From positions 62,001 to 126,000 of the forward strand of contig QKWP01000669.1 in the NCBI GenBank assembly GCA_003550325.1: 64,000 bases of DNA, read 5' to 3'. Positions within the stretch are counted from its first letter, which is position 1. The number at the start of each line of letters is the position of its first letter. The position numbers and the translations under genes were made by a program. Shown piece after piece: positions 23,929 to 35,489 of the stretch. The DNA is from Gigaspora rosea (lineage: Eukaryota > Glomeromycota > Glomeromycetes > Diversisporales > Gigasporaceae). The notes below the pieces were generated by a model. It did no database searches. It was not told where the DNA came from and saw nothing but the letters and a program-made list of their open reading frames with translations.

Positions 23929-26358
23929 TATAGTTTGTGGTAGAATTACTGAATTACGGCAATTACGGCATTTTTCAGTGGTAAAATTAATTATGGCATA
24001 GCATTTAATTGCCGTAAAAATTATATGCCGTAATGTCGTAACGTGTAATGCCATAATACCGTAATGTTGTAATGCCACAATGCCACAACGCCGTACTGTA
24101 ATGCCACAATAACACAATATTGTAATAATGCGATACCGTAACTACAGTATAATACTGTATAATAATGTTAACGTTATAATTAAGTAACTACGCGACACCC
24201 AGTCACTCCAAACCAGGGATGGTAAATGACATGGTCATTTGCAAAATAGGCAAATGACCTGAAATGACTTCAGAATGACTGGTCATTACAGTCATTTAAA
24301 TTCCGGGTCATTTGAAAATGACTCATGACCAAATGATTCAGGTCATTTGGAAATGACCTGTATCATTTGGGAAACAGCACGAGTCATTTGGATTGCGGGT
24401 TTTAAAATTTGTGTATGATCGGATGCTATGCCTAGAGACCCGACCCGGGCCAACGGTCATATAGGAGCTTATAAAATTTTTAACAATATTTATCGACGTT
24501 ATGCATTTAAATAGGCTATTCAGTTATGAATATTATTATTTAATTTTACTATATTTTACAGCTTAGTGAATATAAAAACATTTTATTAACTAGGTCTGAA
24601 AAAGCTACTCGAGTTATGATATTTACTATTTAATTTCATATACAGTACTTATAGAACTTACTGCTATAAAAAACATTTATTAATCTAAATTCTAAATTAA
24701 GTTATTTACTGTTTAATTTTCATTATAATCCACGGATATAAAGGATGTTTATTAATCCAAGTATTAAAAATAAGCTATTCACAAATGAATATTTAATTCA
24801 CCTTATTTGCATTGTGAGTAAAAGAATTTTATCGATCTAAATATTTAGAATAAGTTATTTGAATTATAAATATTTTTCTATTTAATTTCATTTACTTTAC
24901 AGCATTTAGCAAATATAAAAAACATTTATCAATCATATTTTTATAATTTATTTATGAGTATTTACTATTAAATTTCATTTCGGTCTGCAACTACGAAGAA
25001 CATAAGCTATTTCTGAATATTGATTATTTAATTCACTTAATTCGCATTAATTGTGAGTATAAAGAATTTCTGTTGTTTAATATATTATCAATATTTACTA
25101 TATAATTCATTTACTTTACGGCACTTAAAGCATTTCGCTCTTTTCGATTTAGTTGGATAGACGATTTTCGTAATTTTTGAGTCCCGTAAGTTCTGTGATT
25201 ACAATATAGCAGTCACTTAGACTTCATCATATTTCATAGAACTCATTTTAACTATTCATGCATTTTCCTTTTATCGATAAATAAATTTCATAAAGTGTGA
25301 CGAACATAGTTCTATGTTGTATTCGCGGCTCATGGAGCTCAAAAAATTTCAAAGATCGTCGATCGAAAGTGTGATAATCTAAGAATTAAAATAATCATTC
25401 ATGATCTTTATTTACCTTTAATTTCAATCAGTAAGTATAAAGAAATTTTCATTAATCTAAACATTTAAAATAAGTTATTCATAAGGTTTACTATTTAATC
25501 GCGTTAATTTTGCAATATAAAGTATTTATTACTTTAAATTAATTCATGGTTATTTAATTATATTTTTACTTGCATCCGATCAATTGGTAGCATAAAAATC
25601 ATTTGCATTTACATATATTAATACGACTAAATACCTTGGTTGAATATATACAACACCCATATTTGATTCAAATAACCTATTAAGTTGTAGTTTAATATAA
25701 AATTTTAAATGACCTAATAGGTCATTTCACCTTTTGAAATGACCAACATCTGGTCATTATTCATTTGAGTCACGAGGTCATTTCAGGTCATTTAACATCC
25801 CAGCTCCAAACCGGAACTGATGAATATGTTGTTATTTGCCATACAAGCATTTCATTTACATTAATTAATCGGTAAGCATAAAAGTTATTTAAAGTGTATT
25901 CTGCCAGTATACAATAGTTATAATAATTTCAAAACACGTAAGTATGTATGTAGGCATGTACCATGACTCATAGACTGGTCTAATTGGCCAAAAAAATAAA
26001 TCACGACGTTTAAGTCAAAATACAACCTAGACCTACAACCCTTTTTTTATAGTCATTACATGTACTAAATCAATGAAGTCGACAGAATCAAATTCGAAAA
26101 AATATTTAATAGTATATTATTTAAAGGAAAACTTAATGCAGTAAAGCATTTTAACAAACGGTATTATAGCAGATAGTATTTCTGCATTACTGCATTACCG
26201 CATTACGGCATTAGGGCATTACGACATTACGGCAATATTCATTACAGTTTTACGGCATTACGTCATTACGGCTTTATGGCTCACAGCAATTACGGCAAAA
26301 AAATACGGTAATGCCGTAACCGTATTAATTTGTAAAATTAATTCTATTACCAACTATA
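23929..26358. mobile_element. TIR element with ATTACGGC-word ends, split by a hAT-like element
   Basis: The left side (23,945-24,175) and right side (26,160-26,330) are built from GCCGTAATGCCGTAATG words in opposite senses. Tips TATAGTTTGTGGTAGAATTA and, in complement, TATAGTTGGTAATAGAATTA match. The flanks TACTATCT and TACTAGAT match at 6 of 8 positions, so the target duplication is doubtful. The inside is interrupted by the element at 24,214-25,803. No coding capacity. Confidence 0.55.
24214..25803. mobile_element. hAT-like non-autonomous element with GGTCATTTG-word TIRs
   Basis: The 1,590-bp element is flanked by a perfect 8-bp duplication CTCCAAAC (24,206-24,213 and 25,804-25,811). Ends are CAGGGATGGTAAATGAC and, in complement, CTGGGATGTTAAATGAC, close to the hAT CAGNG tip. 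Subterminal DNA (24,220-24,400; 25,705-25,795) repeats GGTCATTTG/CAAATGACC words. The interior is AT-rich with no transposase-like ORF. It lies inside the ATTACGGC-word element, so it is the younger of the two. Confidence 0.82.
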
Positions 26359-26915
26359 TACTAGATATTAGACCCGTCATTAAATGATTAACCATTTTTA
26401 ATTAATTTACAATATATAATCTATTATAGTAGAGCTTGGATCCATTATCCGTTTTCATATAAAATAAGTTTAGTATCCAAGTGACAGTTCTATATTGTGG
26501 TGATGTTAATTTACAGATTTATCCAATATTCTGTGAGATAAAGGTGAACAATCTACAGATCTACGTCATTTTCAAAATTTCATTATAATACACGAGATGT
26601 AAATTAATGTCGTATGAAGGTGACAGTCATGTGAGTATACATGAAAATCAATATAGTCGAATCAAACAACCATTCTAACAACTTTTTATGATTAGTATTA
26701 AATAATCATTCTAATAGCTTATTGTGATTAGCGTTAAATAATCATTCTAACAATAACCATTCTAATAATAACATTAAAAATTTTACTTGTTGGATAACAG
26801 AAAAGTTTACTAACAACTGGCCATTAATTATAAATTTAATTCAAGTAAACTTCAAATTTCAGCTTATCCGTGATATTTATTTCCTTAGATTTATATATTT
26901 TCAATGTGAATTTCT

Positions 26916-26923
26916 AGATATTA

Positions 26924-26978
<55 letters not shown>
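26916..26978. repeat. (TTA)n microsatellite
   Basis: About 20 uninterrupted TTA units, just downstream of the OPT gene's 3' end. Confidence 0.95.
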
Positions 26979-27110
26979 GATAAATTACTTAAAATTGAAA
27001 GATTAAAAACAAATATTGAAAATATCAAAAGTTAATGATTCAAGAAAAAAAAGTTCAAGTATTAATAATTATATTGTAAATTAGCTTGATATTTAATGTC
27101 ATTAATTATT

Positions 27111-30100
27111 TTAACCATTTAATTCAAAGCAGTGTTCACTTTGAGTCGTTGGATCGTTACCCCACCAAGTCGGAAATTGTACCTAAATTAGGTCATATTC
27201 GTAAACAAATTTATATTGTATATGATTTTAGACGAAATAATAAATGAATAATCTACCTGTGCAATTCCAGTAAAACAAATGAATAATACAATTGCCATAA
27301 TTTGTGTACCAGCGTCAAATGCTGCAGACATTACATAATTATATCTATAATATATAAAATAATGTGCATCATTTTACATTATTAATGCAAAAAAGAAAAA
27401 TAATTAAATAATTAATAAAAAATAAAAAAAAACAAAACCTACTTTTTCCACCACCTACAAATGGTTAAATAAAAAAACACTTTAATTTTTAATTCATATA
27501 CTCGTAATAATAAATAGGTCATATACTTACGCATGTTTATAACGAAATGCATAAAATTGACTCAAAAAGCTAACAAGTAATCCAGTGATTAAGAAATTTC
27601 TTGATGGACCAGGAAAAGTTGCTAGACCATATAATATCACGGGAGTATTCACGAGATTAAATTTTGACTTTGGAAACTTTCGATGAAGTAAGTAAAATGG
27701 TACTGGTAAAAAGAAACCGATTAGGAAGCCCCAGAGGAGTACATTATAAATTGATCCAGCCTACGTGTATTTGAAAATCACAAGTAGTATTAGGTTCAAC
27801 CATAATTCATTATTTTAATAATAAATTATTACAATATTATTCGAATTGACATACCCCAAAAGTCTTTGCCGGTCCAATCAATCCCCACACTATAGATGCA
27901 GTGTTAAATATCTCTGATTGATAGGCAGTCCACTATATATAGTTAAACCATTCTCTTAACAAAGTTTAAAGAACCGGATAAAATAATATATGTGTGTATA
28001 TATAACCACTTACTTGGCCAGATGGATCAGATTCTGTACCATCGAGATAAGTTCTTTTCGAATCAATTATCATCTGCATTGTCCAAAAGTTTACGACGCA
28101 ACCAATAAGTGTACCCCATATTTGTGATGTGAACATGCTTCTTGGAGGAACTTTCATATAATGACCTTTTAATAATGAAAATAAATTTTGACAATATTCA
28201 GATAATATCAATGATAATAAGTTTTTTTATTTAAAATGAAAGGCATACCCAATTTTAGATCTTGAACAAATATCAAACATTGATACAAAGACATATATCC
28301 ATAAGTTTTAAAATATACGTTTGCGATGGGACGACCAGGTAAAATAAAACCGCACACCAGTTCAGTTATAACATTTAAACCAATTTGCCAATTTGAGATG
28401 GCATTAATAACTCCTATTAGTAGACAAGAGTATTGAGATTAACTTTTAAATAAGAGGTTTGAATAAATGAACTTAAATATTATATACCTATCGGAATCAC
28501 CATTAATACAGCAAGAATAACGGACAACAATACACCCCACCAAGGCAAACGTGCACCAGTAGTTTCACCGAGGATCATTGCGATTATTAACATAACAAAA
28601 AAAATACCACCATACCAATAATATGGTACTTCTGTTATCAATTCAAGAATTGATAACCATGAAATAGTGCTACATGAACAATGGTTGCGGGAACTTGGGC
28701 GAAATAATAACCATAACACATGGCAAACATAGCAGATATAAACTCAGGGCTATAATTCTCAAAAGATTTAATATCGAAGTCTTGATTCTTTTTGATTGGT
28801 TATATCTATAAAAAAAAAAAAAAAAAAAGAAAAGAAAAATTATTATTTATATAGTTTAATATGTTTAACAATACAACCAATCGAAAAATGGTACCTACGT
28901 GTNTTCACCGAGGATCATTGCGATTATTAACATAACAAAAAAAATACCACCATACCAATAATATGGTACTTCTGTTATCAATTCAAGAATTGATAAAGTA
29001 AATAACTTTAATCAGTTTTCCAAAATAATCATTTGAAATGAAATGAACTATTACTGAAACCTGGATAAGCGCTCATCATTTTACAATGGGTGTCTTCTTT
29101 ATCTTCCTCTTCACGAGTTTTCTTATAACGATTCCAAATTTCCTTACCATGAAATAGTGCCACATGAACAATGGTCGCAGGAAGTTGCAAGAAAAAATAA
29201 CCATAACACACGGCAAATATAGCAGACATATACACAGGGCTATAATTTGTGTATTCAGTAATATCAAGTTCTCCTGATTTGATAATTCTTGTTTGGTTAT
29301 ATCTATAAAAAAAAAAAAAAAAAAAAAAAGAAAAATTATTATTTATATAGTTTAATATGTTTAACAATACAACCAATCGAAAAATGGTACCTACGTGTGT
29401 CCATCTTTATCGAATGAATGAGTTGACATGAAAGGAAATTTTTGAGCATCGCTAAATAAAATTAAAAATTAATTTATAAAATCTGCAAGTTAAAATAATA
29501 ATTAAGCAATTACTTACAAAACATTATAATAGTATAACAATGGACCAATAACCCATGCCGATAAAATCACTCCAAAGAAATTATTTGCTTGAGACCACCT
29601 GAAGTATAAGGAAATAAAATAAATATAAAATATATCAAGCTTTAAATGTTTTGCACACGAGAATTATAGACAAAAGTTACCATGGAGTGTACAATGGGTT
29701 CATACTACCAATAGCATTCCAATCAAAGGAAAAAGTAAGAATTCCAGCACCTCTATAAGCACTTCCCAACGTCTTTATTATATCACTGTTTGGAGCTATT
29801 AGGCATAGTATGGCAGCACTGGATAACCAAGGGAATATATATTGTGGTACAAACTGCCAAACGAAAATTGAAATAAAAGCGATATAGAAAAATCGAACTC
29901 TATCCTTTGTTTCTGTAGTATTGCCATGTAATGTATTGTACAAGGTAGCGAAGACAAGAGCTTGAGGCCAAATCATGTTAATTGGACGAACCAAAACTAA
30001 ATTTTTAAGCAATTAACATGATGATTTTAATTAAAATTTTTGACTAAATATTAAATATTTTTAATGATTATAATAGTTATTCATGATAATTAGTTATTAC

Positions 30101-31882
30101 TGATAATACATACATTTTCGAACAAATCCGGCAAGTCCGTATCCAATCATTTGCGTGCTAATCAGTAAAAAAAAGCCAACTAAGAAATTAACTTTAGTAT
30201 CATAGAATAATTCTTGAATTGAGATGATATCCTATAAAATGGAATACAAAAAGATATATATTATGCAAATAATAATAATAATATTATTATTATTATTAAT
30301 TATAAAGAGATTTGAATAATAAATACCACAGCATACGCGGCAACGCCACCCGCATTGGCTGCAGCAGCTATGCATGCGTGTTCCTTATAGTTAAATGGAC
30401 CTGGCAATCGAATATAATAATTATTCACACACGATTTTTATTTATATGTATGGACAAAATTTAAACATAATATTTGTAAAATCAATAAAACCTGGATTTA
30501 GACTGAATTCCCAATTTCTGATGCGAAATTTCTTAGTTGGCAAGATTTTTTCCAACCATTTACCCCCAATATAAGATGCGAGTATAACAAAGAATATAGA
30601 ATAAAGAAGGACATTTGCACGAAAATAGTAAAATACTGATATCGCGGCACCCAGTACGGTAAAGAACTATATAATTCATAGGGTAAAAATAAATTATGTC
30701 AACACCATATTATTGTGTGGATACGTATATAGTGTGTAACCTAATAGATATGTCGTAAGTGGGAATAGAATTTAAGTGGATTGGAATTTCCAGGTTAAAT
30801 TAGGGTTAGAGTTAGGGTGTACATAAATAAAATTAACCCCAAAATGGGATATTATATAAATTCCGAATCCACTTAAATTCCGTTTCCACCTACAACATAT
30901 CAGATATGGATAAGTCGCGTGATTTATATATGTATTATACAAATTTTAATACTGATTGGCTCTACATCACGTGAACGGAATCCATTGGGGATCGTCTAAA
31001 GTGGTGAGAAATTTCGTTGCACAACCCGATAAATCCGACGAGGCAAAAAAGAAAAAGTGAAAGATATTATAAACGGCATTCTAAACCTATGTTAGGACAT
31101 AATAAAAAATGCCGAGGAGGAAATTTACCTATATACCTGTACCTAACCTTAGCCTCACCTCAACATAAAATTGTCTAACTCTAAATTTGATTTGCCCGGG
31201 TCACATGATTACCCGCTTTAGGCATCCCCATTTTTATTTACTTTTCCACTATAAGTCCTCGCTACGCTTCAGACAATAACTAAATATATGGGTTTTTTGC
31301 CTTGAAAATGACCCTACGGCACTAGAATTTTTTTTTTGAGTAAACAGCGAATAAAGTTAGTGTAACCCAAACAAACCACAATGTCCGTAAAGTTATTTCC
31401 ATTCTATTTTTAGATATTCAAAAAAATTTTCTGCCAAATTTCCGGACCTCCATAATTCATTTTAATATTAAGTTAACCGGTTATAAAATTTGTACAAAAT
31501 TAGCTTTGTATTATCTCAATTTTGGTTTGGGGAACCCAGGACCCTATTTTCAAGGCAAAGACTCATATACTATAATATCATAATATCAATAAGACTTACG
31601 GTGCTTAACACCCAAAATCGAAAAGTCAAACATGGCAAACTTGGATCATCATTTGTACTAACGGCCTAAAATTTACAAATAATTTTAATATAAGGAAAAA
31701 AATCATTGAAATAACGAATGAATTTGATCGTTTACCGCTGAAACTAAATCAAGCACAGAACCAACTTGCGATTCTTTGTCGATATTTTTTTCTTCATCAT
31801 AAATTATCTCAGTATTAGTTTTCTCATTTGCATCGTTATGGACTAAATTTTTATCGTTGTCTTCTGTCTTAGTTTCTACCAT
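27111..31882 (-). CDS. Oligopeptide transporter (OPT family), 17 exons
   Basis: Proton-coupled uptake of small peptides or related compounds at the plasma membrane is the family role. Minus-strand exons I place: 31882-31736, 31665-31600, 30666-30492, 30400-30327, 30231-30114, 29996-29681, 29598-29518, 29451-29395, 29302-29061, 28631-28488, 28413-28249, 28165-28014, 27932-27855, 27760-27531, 27454-27443, 27344-27257, 27182-27111. All have GT-AG borders and the phases agree, giving about 738 aa, normal for fungal OPTs. Landmarks: acidic N-terminus, DDPSLPCLTFRFWVL, NPGPFNYKEHA, RPINMIWPQALV, SAYPEVPYYWYGG, DLKLGHYMKVPPRSMF, WTAYQSEIFNTASIVWGLIGP, WWKKYNYVMSAAFDAGT, NFPTWWGN (this order is that of OPTs). 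The many hydrophobic stretches fit a polytopic protein. Start chosen at the only ATG before DDPSLPC with an open frame. Exons 9-10 are partly duplicated beside an N at 28,903, so the model there is uncertain. The family call is strong; the substrate is unknown. Confidence 0.88.
27443..27454 (-). other. 12-nt microexon of the OPT gene
   Basis: Between AG at 27,455-27,456 and GT at 27,441-27,442 lie just 12 bases that encode (with borrowed flanking bases) A-WWKK. They join KHA of the previous exon to KYNYV of the next, restoring the conserved WWKKYNYVLSAA-type OPT motif. Skipping it would remove four residues without a frameshift. Confidence 0.75.
28488..29061 (-). repeat. Partial duplication of OPT exons 9-10 around an N
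   Basis: 28,906-28,996 repeats 28,560-28,650 almost exactly (exon 10 start and the intron before it). 28,640-28,902 repeats 29,145-29,396 with clear divergence (exon 9 start and intron 8). The second exon 9 copy lacks the KEIWNRYKKTREEE part, reads in a shifted frame and runs directly into the intron end before exon 10. A single N lies at the junction (28,903). Either two tandem OPT paralogs were collapsed in assembly, or a real local duplication occurred. Confidence 0.8.
30748..30900. mobile_element. MITE in OPT intron 2 (first of three)
   Basis: About 153 bp with 40-bp TIRs: ATATGTCGTAAGTGGGAATA at left and the complement ATATGTTGTAGGTGGAAACG at right, both continuing GGAATTTAAGTGGATT-like. 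Non-coding; it contains TTAGGGTTAGAGTTAGGG. Confidence 0.75.
30984..31232. mobile_element. MITE, GGGGTCGTCTAAAGC family, copy 2 (OPT intron 2)
   Basis: Ends ATTGGGGATCGTCTAAAGTG and complement of CGCTTTAGGCATCCCCATTT. The inner 'taataaaaaatgccgaggagg' and the CCTAACC-rich stretch match copies at 6,063 and 34,126. It sits in the same intron as two unrelated MITEs. Confidence 0.75.
31285..31569. mobile_element. MITE in OPT intron 2 (third)
   Basis: TIRs of about 30 bp: TATATGGGTTTTTTGCCTTG at left and TATATGAGTCTTTGCCTTGA in complement at right, both followed by AAAAT and a CCCT/GGGT word. Non-coding. Confidence 0.7.
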
Positions 31883-32352
31883 GTCGAATAGAAATGATAG
31901 GAATAATAGATATAATTTGTTTAATGAAAATTAAGTTGTCGCTATCGTCGTAAAAAAGAAACTGTGAAGGAGATTAAGAGATTATATATATTTGCAATTT
32001 TAAGGACAAGATAAATTTAGTAATTGATGTTAGCAGACGTGAGAGAATACAAATGCATATAAAAATTTTCACATTTCTAAATATTATGGCCTATCCTATT
32101 TTGGCTTATCATTTTTTATTATATATATATTGCAATAGCGATACCGAAATCATATGATTATCATTTATAGAAAGGCAATATTTTTGGTATATCTCAGTGG
32201 ATGCGAAAGAATACAAATGCATATAAAATTTTCATATATAAAATGTTTCTACATATTATGGCCTATCCTAATATAACGAATAATTTATCATTTATAGAAA
32301 AGCGATAATATTTTAGGTAGATTTTTTTTAATGATTGTTACACTTAAAATAT
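31883..32352. other. 5' flank of the OPT gene
   Basis: AT-rich. A segment around 32,030-32,110 (AGAATACAAATGCATATAAAA ... TATGGCCTATCCTA) is repeated in the same orientation at 32,205-32,290, a direct repeat of about 85 bp. No core promoter element was recognised. Confidence 0.4.
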
Positions 32353-32528
32353 ACAGTCAATTCTTTCTATAACGAGCTGTTGGTTCTGGCTGTTAAAAAA
32401 AGATCGCTATATAAAATTACTATGTTTTCTTAAGAAACCATAACTCTTATATACCGAACTATTATAAAATTCAAAAAGTTTTAGTTCACTATATCTAGAG
32501 TCGTTATAGAGAGGTTCGGTATGACTGT
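32353..32528. mobile_element. MITE with ACAGTCA ends, copy 1
   Basis: 176 bp. Tips ACAGTCAATTCTTTCTATAA and, in complement, ACAGTCATACCGAACCTCTC. The inner words TTATAATAGTTCGGTATA and GCCAGAACCAAC (in complement) recur at 62,314-62,487 in opposite orientation. The tip resembles mariner/Tc1-derived MITEs, but flanking TA pairs are not clean. Confidence 0.65.
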
Positions 32529-33999
32529 GCACTTAAAATTAATATAGTATGACATTCAGATAATGAATCGACATATTTGCGTTCATCTACGTACAAATTT
32601 GATATCAATATAGGCCTTATTACCAAATTTGAATCAAATATCAATTAACGTACGTACGTACATGATCGTTGTATTTGTGATAGGAAGTGATAAAGAATTT
32701 AGTTATCGATGTATTTATGGTTGCATTTTATATTTATGATATATTAGATGAGAGATATACTTATTACGAGTTGGTTAATAATTATTACTATGTATAAAGG
32801 TGCAATTTGAATAGATTTGATAAGGCCACGCAAAGTTGATGTTTCGTTTTGCATTACCCGCCATCCCATTTTTTCAATTTTTTTTTTTAGATCCCAATTG
32901 TGCCAATTGTTCGATTTTTGAAATCTATTTTTTCCCGCTATTTTCATCCGGTGTCACCCGGTGGAGACCTTAATTTCCCGTAATTATCCAATAGGACTGA
33001 CAGGAAAAATATGACTGTCGGCCCATTTTTAGATTCCTTGTTGTGTAAAATGAAAAAACAACCTTGTATAACCTTAAATGTGAACATTATTCTATTTGCA
33101 GTAAATTAAAAAAAAAAACGTCCGTCCGTCCCGAATTTTGAAATCCATGTAATGCAAATGAAAAATCAACCTTGCGTGGCCTAATATAATAAGAAATATA
33201 GGTTTTAAAGTGGGATGTATTTTATAATTTTATTGTTTTGGGAGTCCGGTTTAATAGATATATTTCGTGGTTAATATGTGGTAATTTTAATATTTGTAAT
33301 GTTTGGGGTTTGATCTGGTTCGATTTTAAAAACGTGTATTAGGGTGAGTCATTAACTAACTGTAATCACAATATTTTATATACAAAAGTTTTTTATAGTA
33401 AACAAACAATATTATAATATAATTGTTTGTTAATTAATTACGATATAAAAATTTAAAGATGATTCACTTTTTGTTAGGTAGCAAGTTACTTTGATATTGA
33501 AGAAGAATAAATATACCATATTTTGATTTAGATTAGCTAAATTGCGCATTTTTTAAAACATTTTCACAGGATTTGGCAGGAAACCATCGATGCTTTTTTT
33601 TAGATTATGTGGTTGAATTTGTGTACATTTGAATTACCGTAAGGTGTAGTGATACGGGCTGATGAAAAAACTCGGGTCAGGGCTGGCTCGGGCTGACCAG
33701 CCTTGGAGTGGCCAATCAGGGCTGACCTTTTTATGAATGATTTTGAATGATTCTAAAAGATATTCGACCTTTCTCAATCTTTAAACATCGATTAAAAGTT
33801 TTTTTTTGCGACCCTAATAAGATATTCGTATTCAATGTTGCCACATTCCGAAGATATTCTGCCGATATTTTCCGGGCCAGTCCGCATCACTAGTGAGGTG
33901 CCTTTGCTTTATCTTTATTATCATGTGGTTGAGTTTGTATACATTTAAATTATCATGATTTTTACCGTAAGTTATTATAAAAATTCTTTTACAAAAACT
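32529..33999. other. AT-rich spacer, nothing recognised
   Basis: No gene or clear repeat boundary. A GCTGACC/GGTCAGC-word cluster lies at 33,657-33,726 and may be one end of a word-built element whose other end was not found. Confidence 0.35.
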
Positions 34000-34130
34000 T
34001 GCTCGCTAAATTTTGCTTATATATGATTACCTAAAACCTATCTAACCTTAATCTTATATGACCCTAACCCTAAAGCTAATTTGATAAAATATTATTATAA
34101 GAAACTGCTCGCTTTAGGCGTCCCCAAATT
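34000..34130. mobile_element. Truncated MITE, GGGGTCGTCTAAAGC family
   Basis: The right end of the family only (ACCTAAAACCTATCTAACC, then ACCCTAACCCTAAAGC, then CGCTTTAGGCGTCCCCAAAT), abutting the next copy so that AAATTAGG is shared. Confidence 0.5.
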
Positions 34131-34420
34131 AGGGGGTCGTCTAAAGCCGTGTCCATCACATGACATAGAGCCAATAGGATTGTTTATTTTGATCGACACG
34201 GATCAGAAGAGACAAAAACAGCGAAAAAAAAGCGAAAGTCGCAAAAATACAAGAAACAACTGTCTAAACCCATCTTGGTGCGTTAATAAAAAATGTCGGG
34301 AGGACAATTTTACTATAAGACATGATCTAACCATTACACAAAAAACTAACCCTTACCCTAACTTTAATTAAAAAATCTAAAACACGTGACTGGACACGGC
34401 TTTAGACGTCCCCAAATTAG
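34126..34420. mobile_element. MITE, GGGGTCGTCTAAAGC family, copy 3
   Basis: AAATTAGGGGGTCGTCTAAA at left and the complement of TTTAGACGTCCCCAAATTAG at right. The internal 'taataaaaaatgtcgggagg' and TTACCCTAACTTTAA segments match the other copies. Best-preserved ends of the family here. Confidence 0.75.
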
Positions 34421-34567
34421 GAAATCGATTCCGACATGGTTACATAATTCACAGAAAATCTTTTTATACAGTTTACAATAGTTTTTGTGTAAGGTTATTG
34501 GGTGGATCATTTGTGCTATTAAATGATAAAAAAAATTAGCGAATTCTTGCTTTCCTATAGTATCTTT

Positions 34568-35383
34568 ATAACTCAATTCTGGGTTCGTGCGTTTTAACGT
34601 TTTTGATTGGTTGTATCTGAAAAATGTGACCTGAATGTGGGAAAATCTTGCATAATTTAATAATTACGTAAGGTGAGTAATTATTACAGAATTCCCGTGA
34701 TCATCTGCAATTATTGCAGCATTTTGATCATTTGTCATGGTTTAATCATCAATACGTAAAATCGAGAATAATAAGTTTTGTAACATGATTTTTATAATAA
34801 CCGGTAACAGAATTTTCACAGTAACTTGCAACTGTTTTCAAAAAGCGTGGAAAGATGCAGATTATTGTACCATGGAGAATTAACGATAGTTTCCGGATTT
34901 TTGATTTTTCTAAGCAGAATTTCCAAATTCTTTTCTATGGAAATCGTTTACCACATCTTTTTGAAAACAGCGGTAACAGTCCCAATAACTCAATTCTGGG
35001 TTCGTGCGTTTAACGTTTTTGATTGGTCGTATCTGAAAAATATGACCTAAATGTGAGAAAAACTTGCATAATTTAATAATTTACGTAAGGTGAGTAATTA
35101 TTACAAAATTCCCGTGATCATCTGCAATTATTGCGACATTTTGATCATTTGCATTAATGTCGTCATGGTTTAATCATCAATACGAAAATCGAGAATAATA
35201 AGTTTTGTAACATGATTTTATAATAACCAGTAACAGAATTTTCAGATTATTGTACCATGGAGAATTAATGATAGTTTCTGGATTTTTAATTTTTACTAAG
35301 CAGAATTTCCAAATTCTTTTCTATATGGGCATATGGAAATCGTTTTCCACATCTTTTTGAAAACAGCTGTAACAGTCCCAATA
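34568..35383 (+). repeat. Tandem duplication, period 417 bp
   Basis: ATAACTCAATTCTGGGTTCG begins at 34,568 and again at 34,985. The two copies stay aligned to about 35,383 with a few small indels (for example, the GCAACTGTTTTCAAAAAGC piece is missing from copy 2). Each copy contains short inverted segments. Non-coding. Confidence 0.88.
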
Positions 35384-35489
35384 CAACCCTAACTATATAC
35401 TACAATGTGCTACTGGAATTTTTTTGCGATAGAAATTAGTGTTTTACGTTAGTAAGCAAGTCCTATAACAGAATTTTGTGTTTCACTGG

